DNA of 64,000 nt from Erigeron canadensis (Eukaryota; Streptophyta; Magnoliopsida; Asterales; Asteraceae). The stretch lies in contig NC_057767.1 of NCBI RefSeq assembly GCF_010389155.1, positions 7,733,765-7,797,764 on the forward strand, read 5' to 3'. A model generated the notes under the pieces. It saw only the letters and a program-made list of their open reading frames with translations. It was not told the origin of the DNA and did no database searches. Positions within the stretch are counted from its first letter, which is position 1, and every line of letters starts with the position of its first letter. The position numbers and the translations under genes were made by a program. Positions 50,601-63,474 of the stretch are shown in pieces.

Positions 50601-53600
50601 TGTTTTACTTTTAATGCCATAAAAAGAAAAAAGATTGAAAATTTTTATCACCCACGTATTTTTTTAATGCATGTAAACCCGGCAAATCCTAAATCGCTTC
50701 ATCTGATATGCTAAATGTGGTAATAGCAGTATTCGTGGTCTTATTTACCATGCTAACTATCCATTAACATCCAATAGTGTCTTCCACGGGTTATGAAACC
50801 CAAAACCAGCAGACGGTGTATGAGGGAGTAACATGTTAACTATTTTATGAATAGCTTTAACAATTTTCAACAAAAGATGTTCTAGGCCAACGCAACATAA
50901 GTACACTATACCAAAAATGACCCATTATCCAATCTACCAACTGTTCCACATTTAAGTAAAACTATATATACACACCTGTAGCAGTTCTTTTTCACGAGAT
51001 GCTTTCCAGTGCCTGAATTGTTCAGCCTCTTGTTTTATCTTGTGCTGTAGTTGAACCTACAAGCGCATCTGAATTAGCAAAAGAACTAATACATGAAAAA
51101 GATATAATTATCAAGTGCCCTATAACTTATCGCACCTTTTGTGCCTTAATGAACTGAATTTCGTCTTGTAATCTTTTTGCTGCTTCATCACTCTTTTGTT
51201 TTTGCCTCAAAAGCTGAACTTGACTCTCTTGTTTCTTCTTAAGCTCCTGAATCTGAAATGCATAGAATTTCCAAATTTTACAAAATGTTGTTTGATTGGC
51301 TACATCTGAATACAATTGGGCAACAACCAAGGTTGAACATTTAGTAGAGGTGGCAATAAAGGCGGGTTGTCAAGTTGGTAGATAGTATATGGCTCTGGAC
51401 CAGGTTGATCAGAAAATAATCTCGGTACATTTTTAATATATGTTAGATTGCACGTGGCAAGTTTGTTTACAAAATTATATTATACTGATAACTTAATTTT
51501 GTATGAAAATTATTCAGAAAGTTTGAACCATCTGCCAATACACTTACACATTTTTTCACCTGTTTGACCCAATTGATCTCTTTCCTTTACGCTATTTCTA
51601 TTTCAGTTTTATCTCTTTGACCCAATAGAGATGAAGAAAACTTGAATTGACACATACACAAACAGATGGTTCAAAATTGCCTTATCTAACTTATTGAACT
51701 ATTAACCTGTGATTCAAGAGACTTCAATTTGTGAGACTGCAGATCTCGGGCTTTTTGTGTTTGACTATCTGAAGAAGCAGAAAGGTTTTCAACTTCAGTT
51801 TGCAGTCGATCCCTCTCTATCTGCATTGATAAAATTAAAAAATAAAAATAAAAAAAAATAAAAAAAGAAGAAAGAGTATCAAGGTATGATACAACATGTA
51901 AATTGTAGTTTGCACATGTTTAAATTTCTACCTGCACTGTCCGTTTTTCGTCCTCAAGTTCCATTAGTTTCTTTCCAAAATGTTGCTTAAGAGTCATGGT
52001 ATCAGATCCTTCAAAAAGTTTCATTTCCCACTACAAAAAGTTGTGAAGATTTAAATATTTATAATTGTTGAGAAATAGTATTTTACAATTTCATACAGGA
52101 GATTACTCGTCACACCTCTTTCTGTTCTAAGCGTTTGTTTAATTCATGTAACTCCTTGTCCATAGAGTCTTGAAGAAGGGTATGCTCTAATTCTTTCGCT
52201 TCTTCTTCTTCTATGACACTAGAAGCGCCTATATTTATTGGCAACATATTATTTTGAAAAGACAGAAAATTACTTGCAACTATGTCATTTAGAGGTGTCA
52301 CTTTCGACTCATTAACTCATTTATGGCTCGGTTCAGTTTATCAACTAAAACCTGAATAAGTCCGGAAGGAAAAAAGTTAACCCTTAGATGCATCCACCAA
52401 GTCAGAAGTCACCCAAATCTTTTAGTGTATAGAACCTCATAAATCATTTCAGTCGAAAACTATATTATTGAGTTTATATAATCTGTGTGATCATATTTGA
52501 CACTGATCGTATTATAATAAAATTATAATTTTTGGACGAACAAGGGTCAGGTCAACCTAACATACCCAAACTGAAACAAATTTCAACATTTTGATCTGAA
52601 CCAACTATAAGTTATAATCCATTATCTAAACCCTGATTGTGAGAGTAGGGGAAGACCTACCAGTTTCGCTCATTCGATAATCAGATGAATCTACACTTTG
52701 CACCCTTTTAACCCCTTCATTTTTCATGCAAAACGTATCACCACCCTGCAAATATTGGCACCAGATCAAATGAGAAAAAGTCATTGCAGCACAATTGATC
52801 ATGTTCACCTGGTGATAAAACTTATTATTGATTACATACGTTAGCAGCCTTTTCAGACTGATCAATAGCAACACCTCTGCTTCGGTATCCATGAAGTTCC
52901 CTACATAGATCCTGATTAGTAGCTTCAAGCCATGCAATTCGCTCCCGAAGAACCTGATTAAAGTATCCCACACAATATTTATTATAAAACTAAACATTAT
53001 GAGAAACAAGTGGTTTAATTAATATTATACCTGAAATTCAATGGAAGAACCTCCACCACGAGCACAAAGTTCTGCTTGCAAGCATTCTAGTTGTTGACGC
53101 ATCTTTAACATCTCACTTGACACCGGATCCCTATTCACCTGTTGAACGGTTTAAAAGTAAGGACGTATAGCAATGCTTTCTAAAGTGAAATGTCAAGTGT
53201 GAGAAGACACGGAATACAAAGTTACATATTATAAACTTACCACTGGCTTATTCTGGATATTCCGAGCTCGATTAGCATACTTCAACGTGTTCAGAGTTTC
53301 CTCTGCATTTATATCAGCGGGACTAACACAAGCTGGAATTGGGTGAGAATTAAGATGTCAAAAGAGAATTATTAAACAATACTTAAAAGGGGATTCTATT
53401 TTTTAGAAGTTACCAATCATTACAGTTCTGCTGTTCCCACCAAGTGAGTCCTGCAAGTTCAGTAAAGCAGTGATTATACGAAAAACAAGTATCAAGTAAG
53501 ATAAACAGGTCTATACTTAAGGTGGAAATTTCGACCCATTTATTTATGACGGGTTGAATTAAAATATCCAAAATTTATAATACTATTGCATATGTTTTAG

Positions 53601-55997
53601 TAATCATAATAAGGCTGCAGTTTGGCCCAACTTTTGACCCTACTGACAAAGACCTTGTTCAAACTAAAACCCGAATGACTCATCCCTCAATCAGCCAGTT
53701 TATGCTGCTACTTAATTTGAATTTTAAATCTTTATATCATGTAGAACCTGCAAGAGCCGAGTAAGTTTACTATCTCGGTATGGAACATGAGCACCTTCTT
53801 TTCGTTTTTTCTCATCACCAAGGGCACTGATAACATTTCCAAGTGCAAGAAGGCCTTTGTTAATATGAACTCCTGTTCAACAAATAAACTTATCAACAAG
53901 GGTTTTTCTAAGCATTTGATTTATTAAAGAAAATCCATATCCATCATCACCCACCTTCCTTGAAACGCATGCCACCAGAACCAGTCCTTTTCGCTCGCTC
54001 TGATCCAGCAAGATCAACTAAATGCAACTTGGCACAAAGATATTCATCACACATGGAATCATTTGAGTTGCCATCACCAGGAATATTTGAGTTCGGCTTC
54101 CGCATTTGTTCTAAAGTGATAGTGAAGATTGCATGTGAACGACTGCATAACCACTTAAACTTGAGAAAACTTCATATAAAATTTCTTAAATATGGAAACC
54201 ATCAACCAAAAAGGCAATTACTTTTTGCATAGTTAACAAGGGCAATAAGAACTAAAATATAGTTGAAGATTAACCTCGATTGATTATTCATATTTGTACT
54301 TCCTGTTGCCCTACTCATTGATCCATGCTCGAGGCAATCACTCATTTCTTTCAGTGTCTTAACACTACATTCGGTAGAACCAGCAAGTGTTATGACACCA
54401 TTAGACGTCTCACGAATTTGTATCGGTGGTTTTCCTGGACTATTTAGTTTCGAAGTCAGCCCATTTGTTATCTCAGATTTGTTATCCAGCAAGTCGTGTA
54501 CTTCTTCTTTTAAAATCTTCAGATAAAGATCATTTGTTCAGAATTACTCCACTTTAAAAATAAAATGAAGCACTAACTGTAACTTAACACACCTCAATGA
54601 AGGAAACATGCAACTGGAACTCTGTTTGATGTTGTAAACTTTCGATTTTGTTGAATAAAGCATTCATAGCTTGAGGGATAAGCCCGTTTTGGCAACCATC
54701 TTTAAGTCCAGTACCCATTGTATATGTCTTGCCTGAACCAGTCTGTGACACTTAAATGTCAAGTATAGAAGGAAAAAGTCATAGACATTTATATATATAT
54801 ATATACTTTAGTTAACGAGATCTGTGGGTTTGCGTTTCCACTTCCACTTCTAACTATATAGGGTCGGATAATTAGTTTTGGATAACGAGTCGCCAACTAG
54901 ACGCGAACAGAAGTTATCAACGCCAAAAACATTCCCTGCAACACTTATCTGCTATCCCTTTTTTTACAAGAATACCAATTTTGACCATTTTAGGTATTAG
55001 TTTCTTAGATATGACTTCAAGAATTTATCATACTATTATATATGACTTGAACAAATAAAGAAGAAGCAAGAATCCAACCACCATCTTCAAAAATCCAGTT
55101 TCATTACAATGGATTATCTAATTCTTGTTTCCCAAAAGTGTACAATCAATCAAAAACGAGTATCCAAACGCTGCCATCCGAAAGACATACTAATTATACA
55201 AGAATCCTGCTAATTATAAATTTATACCTGGCCATAAGCTAGAACAGTAGCATTATATCCTTGAAACAAACCATCAACAAGTGGAGAAACACATTCTTCA
55301 AACATGGCGGATGATGGCGAACCAGTGCTACCATACACATGATCAAATGTAAATGAATGTGTACCAAGTTGTACCTATAACAAAAATTACATAATTATTA
55401 ATATGTATCATATATATCACTTCGATCACCGGTTATTTCTTTTAAATATACAATTGAACCATTCAATTTAACTACAAACATGTACCAAAGTTGTTCAATA
55501 ACACGAAAATAATTCGTATCTATATAGCTAATTATCGAATTGTCAAAACCTTAGTTCCAAACAAACACACAATATATATATACATACATATCAGTATGAG
55601 ATATATTAAATCCTAAAACACGCATCATATTTTCAGTTATTTAAAAAAACAAACAATTTTAGCTGTTTACAAAACAGATTTTGTGTTTGCAAAACATCGG
55701 AAAAAAACATTTCTCAATATGTTATTCCTAAAATTACATTTTCTCTCTAGAAAAACGCAACAATGCAAAACCAGCATTACATATATATATATATATATAC
55801 CTATATAATTATTGACTTAATTATTGTATATATATATATATTCCGGCAACCTGAGGTTTTCCAGGTACAACAGTTACACAATCTTTACAAGCTTGTAATG
55901 TCTCATCTCCGATAAGCGGGCGTATATGCACGGCAACTTTCACACAACAATCATCCACCGCCGTCGTCGTCGTCGCCGTTGTAACAATTTCCGTCAT
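47668..55997 (-). CDS. KIN4A: Kinesin-4 motor, KIN-4A / FRA1 type
   Basis: Twenty-five exons with matching phases give 1,039 residues, close to Arabidopsis FRA1. Exons (high to low): 55997-55851, 55374-55228, 54742-54593, 54516-54275, 54142-53955, 53872-53748, 53450-53414, 53332-53241, 53138-53031, 52953-52840, 52745-52661, 52228-52116, 52030-51932, 51820-51707, 51252-51136, 51056-50976, 50464-50393, 50266-50176, 49973-49942, 49863-49766, 49675-49577, 49223-49002, 48866-48704, 48426-48271, 47895-47668. N-terminal motor: [13 protein letters not shown] (P-loop about 97-104), SSRSH (switch I, 228-232), HLVDLAGSE (switch II, 269-277), ending near 376. A long coiled coil and a conserved basic tail ([18 protein letters not shown]) follow. 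It should walk along cortical microtubules and support cell-wall deposition. No frame defect seen. Intron 17 (50,465-50,975) carries a SINE fragment. Confidence 0.95.
50765..50845 (-). mobile_element. SINE fragment in a kinesin intron
   Basis: On the minus strand it reads 'ctccctcatacaccgtctgctgg', 'gggtttcataacccgtggaagacactattgg'. This corresponds to the 3' half of the SINE at 9,271-9,487. The 5' half with the Pol III box is missing. Confidence 0.55.
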
Positions 55998-57890
55998 TGG
56001 AATTGAACAATGAGTAAAAATAATTTTTCAAGAAATTTAGATGAAAGTAACAGGAAATTTATTTAAGAGAATTGAATATGAAAATTAAGAATTTTAATGT
56101 AAGTAGGTTTAAAGGAAGTATAAATGTAATGTAATGGTAATGTAATTAGTAATGGAGTTTTTAGAAAGTGATTCAGTAACACACTCATCCAACAGAATCA
56201 TATAACACATACTAAAGCGTGTGTTTGTGTGTGAGAGAGATAAAAAGCGATGCAAAGGGTATTATGGGAACTTAAAAAGTGTGAGTTAGTATATGTATGG
56301 AAAAATGGTATAGTTTGCAATTTGTATAGTGAAATACTAGGATTTTATACATTCAAAGTTAGTTTTTGAATTTTCATATATCAAGATAAAATTTTTAATG
56401 TATCAATATATAGCATTAACGAAACTTGAAATGATATACTCGTATATGAAAGTATTTTAGTACAGATTAAAATTTTAATTTCTTTATCTATTTTATCTTG
56501 ATATATCTTATAAAATATTGAAAAAACTTTAATAGAACATCAAAAGTCACCAATATCAGGCATTGGATAATTATGTGAGTTTTTATTATCAAATTATAGA
56601 TACTTTATATGAATTAGATAATCGACAATTCAAATCGGTTAATAATTGAACTATCTACACATAATGTGAAGATATATATGACTCATTTAATAGATATGGA
56701 AAACGGTATCTTTAGATTTGAACTTAAAATCGTGTCTTTCTTTTAACTACAAAATTGGATACAATTGTAATGCATTGTCTCATCTTAAATTCATCTCCAA
56801 TTCTAAGGAAACTCGTCAATATCAAAAAAAAAAAATCATGTTTTTAGACAGGTGAAAATGACTCAAAATTATCAAGAGGTCAAACATATATTGTCTTAAT
56901 TGAGTCCGCACTTGAAAGCAGTCGTAGAATAAATATCTAATTTAAACTTTCGATTATAAATTCCTATCATCAGAGATCTGGAAAAAAAAACTCATCAAAT
57001 ATATATGATGGTTTTTAAAATAACTTGTTCTAAATAATATGTTTAATTTAAAATACAACTTTATTAATATTGTTTATTAAACTGTTTATCTAATTATGAT
57101 TAAATAATAAAAAATTTACTAAATAATTCAAATTTAGTTTTATTAGTGACTAAAGATGACAAAAGAAAAATATAAAGAAAAGCAATATTTACCTTTACTT
57201 GATTATATACATCCAAGCAAAAAAAAATTGATCTACCAATAAGTATTTATTCACAATGTTTATAAGCATTATTGTCTTAATAAAGTTAAAAGCTACGAGT
57301 AATATTATTTTGTTTTCTTTTGTTTATTCTCTAATCTTGTTTTATAAAACTAGCATTAATTAAATCAGTAAATTGTTTGTGATACAAAAGATTGAAATTA
57401 GTAAAACTCGACAATAGGATAATTGACCGTTAACTTTTAAAGCACCCTTTCCCAAAATACCCTTGCAAACGGCTTTAGTGACCCGAGTTAGTTGGCCCGA
57501 ATTTACGGTTGTGCCCTTTGAGAATTCCCGGGAATAATTATTAATATTTGTGGTGGTGATTTAATTAATAAAGGGAAAAGAAAAAGAAAAAAAGTAGGTG
57601 GATAACAGTAACGCAAAGTTGCAAAGTGAAGACACGTGATCAAGGAACAGGAATCCCACGCGATAAGTGTATGGCACGTGGACGTATAGCTTCCATGTAT
57701 ATGTTTGTGTAATGTAATGTATGTCATTTAATCTTTAACTAAAAAAATACAAAATACTACCCGTACTAGTTACTTTTGTTCGAATTAGTAACAAAAATCA
57801 ATGTTCGAACTTGAATTTGGAATTTTCAGAGAATAAAACCTACCGCGTTTTCCTTGAATTATTAGGATTAGGAACAAGGGTATAAAGCTA
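55998..57890. other. Kinesin promoter and intergenic sequence
   Basis: The first 200-300 bases upstream of the kinesin ATG include a GTGTGTTTGTGTGTGAGAGAG repeat (56,219-56,239) on the plus strand, as in many plant leaders. Beyond this it is AT-rich and gene-free. ACGTG-type boxes occur at 57,633 and 57,675. Confidence 0.45.
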
Positions 57891-57936
57891 GTAAGTTGAC
57901 ATGTTTTGGCAAGTTTATTTTGCCAATTTAAAGCCA

Positions 57937-58040
57937 AAACTTGTCAATTTTTATCAAAATTTATGGTGTAGTCTCAAAATTTGTCAATTTTTGTCAAAAT
58001 TTATGGTGTAGTCTCAAAATTTGTCAATTCTTATCAATAT
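57937..58040. repeat. 41-bp tandem duplication
   Basis: The unit 'ttgtcaatttttatcaaaatttatggtgtagtctcaaaat' type sequence occurs twice in direct succession and begins a third time. It lies directly beside the poly-T end of the LINE. Confidence 0.85.
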
Positions 58041-58051
58041 GTATTTGTATG

Positions 58052-59201
58052 TTTTTTTTTTTTAACATTCAAAAATAAGTATTATTAATATGAAATCATA
58101 GTGAGAAGCTATGAAGACATATAAAAGTCATATGAGAGAAAAACAGAGTACAATGAGAATTAAAAACTGAAACTATTCCATTGAGTCCAACTAATGCTAT
58201 CATCACGAGATCTATTTGTTAGCCAGAAGAAACTCGTCCCTTTGAGTTCTTTGATAGCAAATCGAAAAGATGGACTTTTATTACAGAATATGCTTTCATT
58301 CCTGACCTTCCAAATGGTCCATAGGTAGGCTAGAATGGTGAGCTGAAAAAGATATTGCTTGCTGGGTGGAAAGGGGTATGCTTGTGGAATACCATGAGAT
58401 CTTTCAGACTTTGCGGTTTTTGGATAGGGAGTTTGCACCAAGATAGAATGAAACTCCATAGAGAATCTGCAAATGGACGCCGAAGGAACAAATGTTCTAC
58501 TGATTCGTTATGTGACTTGCATAGTGTGCATATCGGGGATGAGATTGAGATGTTCCTGTGATGAAGCTCATCTAAAGTAGCCAGACGGTTCATCTCGATG
58601 CGCCAACCAAGTACGTTAACTTTAAGGGGAGCTATCTTGTTCCATGGAAAGAGCTAGTGGTTGGGACCATAAGTAGCGTGCTGAAGGCGGGTTCTTAGTG
58701 ACTTAACTATGAAGCGGCGAGATGGGTCAAGATTCCATATCCACGAATCATCACAATCGGATAAGTTAACTTGTGAAATCTGAGAAAGTAAGCATTGCAG
58801 CTGATGTAATTCCGACGCAGAGGAGGGAGGGCGACTCCAACACCATTCCCACTGTGAGAACTTTCCTTCACCCGTACAACGATCTTTGACCAAACAACCT
58901 TTATACTTTTCAAGCTTGCATAACTCAGGAAAGGATAAGTAAAACAGTTTGTTGCCCGACCAGGAGTCAATCCAAAATTTGAAAGATTGCCCGTTTCCAA
59001 CTATACCTGTAATCATACACTCAAGAGCAACGTCAAACTGATTTAGGTGGGAGCTTAAACCCGCGATGGATTTCCAAGCACCCACCTGGTTAAGCTTGAA
59101 AGGAATAGGAGAGCAGTTCCTTGAGGTCGAATGAATGGCATGAATGACTTGCCCCCAAAGGCTATTGGGTTCAAGATGTAACCGCCACATGCTCCAACGT
59201 T
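58052..59201 (-). mobile_element. 5'-truncated LINE (non-LTR retrotransposon)
   Basis: On the minus strand the frame beginning about 59,200 reads WRLHLEPNSLWGQVIHAI, then GNGQSFKFWIDSW and WIWNLDPSRRFIVKSLR. Next comes the reverse-transcriptase zinc-binding domain (VLGWRIEMNRLATLDELHHR, ICTLCKSHNESVEHLF) with the C-terminal LAYLWTIWKVRNESIF. This is the 3' end of a plant L1-type ORF2. The reading frame is interrupted by stops and shifts (for example near 58,654 and 58,370). A poly-A tail is seen as T-run 58,052-58,063. The endonuclease and reverse-transcriptase domains are missing. Confidence 0.85.
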
Positions 59202-59266
59202 GGGTTTTTTTGGGGGAGAGGGGGGGGGGGGAATTAAAAAAAAAGTCATACACATGCTCCAACGTT
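59187..59266. repeat. Short direct repeat at the LINE 5' end
   Basis: The 15-mer 'acatgctccaacgtt' occurs at 59,187-59,201 and 59,252-59,266. Between the copies is a G-run (59,220-59,230) and an A-run. It may mark the truncated 5' junction of the LINE or a small local duplication. Confidence 0.6.
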
Positions 59267-59898
59267 CACTTTTCCAATAAATAATAAAAAGAAAAGAAAC
59301 CACGTGGCAACTGCCCAATGTTCCATAGCATCGGCCAAATGTAGCTGATCCAACTTGCTGATTCACCTTGTCAATGCTTGTCGATGCATATGCTACAATC
59401 TTGCCAACTAGCCGATGCTTGCCAAACCAACTTGCCAATAAAATAAACCGACTGCACCTTTGCCTCTTAAACTAAAAGCTCGTTGATTCGTTTATCATTT
59501 ATAACTATATATTTATGATAATGACAACATAAAGCTTTCTGAGATATAAACTTATAAAATATTATAAAAAACATAAAGTTTAAGCATATATTTATTAAAA
59601 AGTTATTATAAAATTAATATGTAAAAAGTTATACACCTAGTTTTAAGCCTAATTTTAAGAGTAAATACATTTTATATCTTTTTCTTTATGATAATAATAA
59701 TATAATATGATTTGGTATATACATGTCATGATGTTGATGTTTCCTAGTAATGAATAGAGAACATGGTAAAGAGTGAATATTGAATTTGAGCATCCCTAAC
59801 TTTTGTTTTTTATTTCTAACTAATCAATGTTGTTTGTTTTGAACATTGGACAGTTATACGTTTTTGTGAGTTTTTCGTTCATAAAAAGATATATTAAT
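59267..59898. other. Intergenic, nothing recognised
   Basis: Recurring 'cttgccaa' phrases at 59,335-59,445 resemble those at 57,905-57,930 on the other side of the LINE. The rest is AT-rich with no feature. Confidence 0.4.
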
Positions 59899-59901
59899 TT
59901 A

Positions 59902-60154
59902 GGGGTATTTGGCCTAACTTATCAATTTTGGCTGAAATCCTTTCGTTAATGGAATAGAAGTTTAAAAAGCTTCTTTTAAAGTTGTCTTCTCAAAACGAAC
60001 TTATATAAGATTAAAATCAAAACGAACTTATATAAGATTAAAATCATAAGCTTATAAGTCTATTCAAACACTTAAAATAACTTATTTACAATTAAATAAG
60101 ATAAGCCATAAAAACTATAAGCTATAAAGAAAAAAACTTAAATAAACACCCCCC
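59902..60154. mobile_element. PIF/Harbinger-like MITE
   Basis: Termini GGGGTATTTGGCC (59,902) and reverse GGGGGGTGTTTATTT (ending 60,154) are flanked by TTA at 59,899-59,901 and 60,155-60,157. A 24-base phrase with 'aacttatataagattaaaatca' is tandemly doubled at 59,997-60,048. Short, no coding capacity. Confidence 0.65.
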
Positions 60155-60157
60155 TTA

Positions 60158-63100
60158 GTACACTTTTCATGTGACGTTAATCACATTGATTGATTGCTTG
60201 AAGGTAGCTTTTAGTTTTCATCTAACAAATTAATAATCATAGTTTCGTGTTTATGCTCACTAAAATTAAATTTTGGGCCACTAATCCACTATGCTTTTCT
60301 CTCCTTTTTGTTTTTTTTTAAAAATTGATATGAGTATATCATAAGTGCATTTAACACATAATTTATGAAAACTATGTGATCTCATTACCTTTGTATATTC
60401 GATCAATTCAACAAGTGCAAACAAGTTAAATCGATCGAAACAGATATCACATAATTTGAGCTGTCTATATCAAGAATTGTAAAATAGAAAACATTTGAAA
60501 CGAACTAACTTTCGATAAATCAAGTTTTGATCTCCAAACTCGAGTAGCAATTCTTTTTTAGAATTTGGGAAGGATTCTTTTTTTTTTTTTTGTGAACATT
60601 TAAAAATTTCATTACAAATAAATCTAGCGAGTGGCTAGGAAGCAAGTAGAAGTATAATACGAGAAAAGTAAACAGAGAGGAAACCACAAGCAAGTGCTAG
60701 ATTAATTACAACAAAAGCTAAAAATTAAAATTGCACCATTTTTGTTGAGACGGGAACGAACTAACTTTTGATAGGCTCGCTATCTCATAAGTTATCTGTA
60801 TGAGGTAATTTCATTTACCAAATAACTGGCTCATGAAATAACATTTTGACGGAGCAGCAGTTATACTAAAAAATCGTGACAAGCAACTCGTATGGCTATA
60901 TAACAATTACCAACCTTTTATTTTTTATAATTTTACATTGTTATGGTAATTATAATGGACTAGCTAATCAACCCGGGTTAACTGATAAACGCTTTACAAA
61001 TAAACCGAATGATACCCGGATAACTATAAAATATATTGTCATATTAAAAATTATTATCTAAAAAACGAAACTAAACGGAAACAATAATATTGTAGTTGTG
61101 GACACACGTTAAAACACATTCGGTTGGCAAAAACAAAAACAAAAACGTTATCTAGAAAGAAAAAAAAAAGCACCATAGTTTTCAGTCTATTATAACAAAA
61201 AAATAAGGTGATTAAAACTTACATAATAATGTAGACATTTAATAAAAATCTATATTAATGGTACATATTTAAGAAAAGTATGATGATGTCATAATTAAAT
61301 TAAAAAGATGTGTAGCAATACAATTTTTAAAAAATCTTAATCAACCCAGATGCAATCCGGGAAGATGCAAATATATTTCATTATAATAAATACAAAAATA
61401 AAATTTGTTATAAGAGGTAGACATTGATCTTAACATTATCAAATATTGAATTCAATAATGAACAAAATATCGTAACTATAAATTTGTAATTAATAAAAAT
61501 TGTTATAGGTGTTGACATTAATTAGACTATACAAGCTTCAAAGTATAATAATATTAGCATCATCATCACTATGTAATAATAATATAGCCTACAACCTATA
61601 AAAACAAAACATAATTTACGTATTTATAATCATAAACTAATACACCAGCGAGGTAAACTAATAGACATGTAGTTATGCATTTTAATATCAAAATAAATTG
61701 TTACTTGGAGATAGATATATAAAAGATATCCTTAATTTTCGTTTATAAATATTTTATCAAGATTTAAGTGGAAATTCTAAACTATGACGACTAAATAAAG
61801 AAAATGCTAAATTAAAATAATTATATTTTTGTAATGTGACATCATCTTTAATTATATAGAATGTAGGGAAGAATTACAATATGACACATAAGATTTTTTC
61901 TTTTAGAAACAATCTTCCTTTATTAATAATAGAGATTAATGGCCAATATTGATACACTGATACACATATACGCTATGTATACAAATATAACATTAACATA
62001 TATAACATATATGGTAAACTAGAAGTTAAGCAAAATTGCCCCCACTTTCACCAAATGTCACACCCTTCCCTTAATTCATGATCAAGAAACCTAACTCAAT
62101 TCCTTTGGATCCCAACCACAAAACCAAATCCTTTTCTCAAACCTAACTTCCAAACAGTTTGACACAAAATCCTGCCGTTATGACGCCTTTTTGAGGTGGA
62201 TGCAAAACCAAGCAACCATATTCATATGCACATTTTGCAATGGGTTCATCATTAGGACCCACACACATCATACACTGATAATACATGTTATTTGTCTTTA
62301 ATGTCGGTAGATTTTGCTTAATGAAGATGTGTATTATATATTAATCTTACCAAACTTGTGAAAATGATGGTTCTATGATTTTGTAGTTAGGCTAGTTAAT
62401 TACCTAATTAGGGGTATTAAAATATTGAGTATGGGTATTAACTAAAATAGATTGGCAACTTTTGGTGAAGGTGTCGCCATCATTTTTGTTTTAAGTTTTG
62501 TAATTATATCAGTTTATTCTTTAAGAAGTTTGGTTAAATGGAGCCTTTTTAAATCATTATACTTTGATTAAATACCAAATCCGTAACTAGTACTCATAAA
62601 GACACAATACTTCTTCGTTTATCAGTTTTACAATTTTTATATATCTTAAATACAAAATACAAGTAAAACACAATTGTCGCATTAATTGATGCTCATATTC
62701 TCAAAGTGTAATCCAATTGTTTAACTTATAGATACTTCTTTTCATCATTATGTATTTCTTCTTCTTCTCAATTTACTTTTTGTTTACGAATTACAAAACT
62801 TAAAACAATAGTTGGAAAAAAAGCAGTGTTGCCAAATAAAATTTAAAAGTATTTAAAGCCATTACTAAATTATTTTGGTAGAGTACTTTGGTTTATAAAT
62901 TAAATCCAAAAGAAAGGGCCTGATAATGGGTCAATCATAACGTTGATCAGGAAGCCCAATCCCTTATTTTTATCATGTTTTAAAAGATATACACGTTTGC
63001 AAAAAGCCCATAAATAGCCCAACAATAGTGTCAAACTCAAAATTTAACACAAAAACTACATAAGTGTTTGGAAAATTTGGTAAAAAAAAAGACATATGAG

Positions 63101-63183
63101 ATCGGTCCATTGTCTATATCGGCTCAATCCCATCTCAATTTTATTATTACCCTCTCATATTTGAAAGGATGCGATATCTTTAC
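60158..63183. other. AT-rich intergenic, no gene
   Basis: Three kilobases of very AT-rich sequence with A and T homopolymers. Open frames (60,876-61,061 and 63,068-63,277) lack family features. I see no RNA gene or complete element. Confidence 0.45.
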
Positions 63184-63466
63184 TAGGGATGAGCAAATTT
63201 TCTCAAGTGCCGATCTCGTTCCGATACTGTTCCGATCTCGATCCCGATCCAGGCAAGTGGTACCGAATGGAACTTGAGACCGGGACCAGGACCCATTCTT
63301 TTTAGTTCGTGAGATTTAGGACCGTGGTACCGGGATTGGTACCGGAAAATGGTACCGTATGGGAAATGAGACTGGTATCAGTACCAAGTTTTTGAAAAAT
63401 TCAAGACTCGATACTGTCAGTGTGCCGGGACGGTACGGAACAGGAGTGGTCCCTTGCCCATTCCTA
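63184..63466. mobile_element. hAT-type MITE rich in GGTACC palindromes
   Basis: Termini TAGGGATGAGCA (63,184) and reverse TAGGAATGGGCA (ending 63,466) are inverted. They are flanked by the 8-bp near-identical duplication ATCTTTAC / ATCTGTAC at 63,176-63,183 and 63,467-63,474, as for hAT transposition. The interior repeats GGTACCG/CGGTACC-like palindromes at least five times and can fold on itself. No transposase. Confidence 0.75.
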
Positions 63467-63474
63467 ATCTGTAC

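Noticed and set aside
57891..59450. A single large TIR element around the LINE
   Set aside because: The 'ttgccaa' phrases do not align as inverted termini and no duplication is seen.
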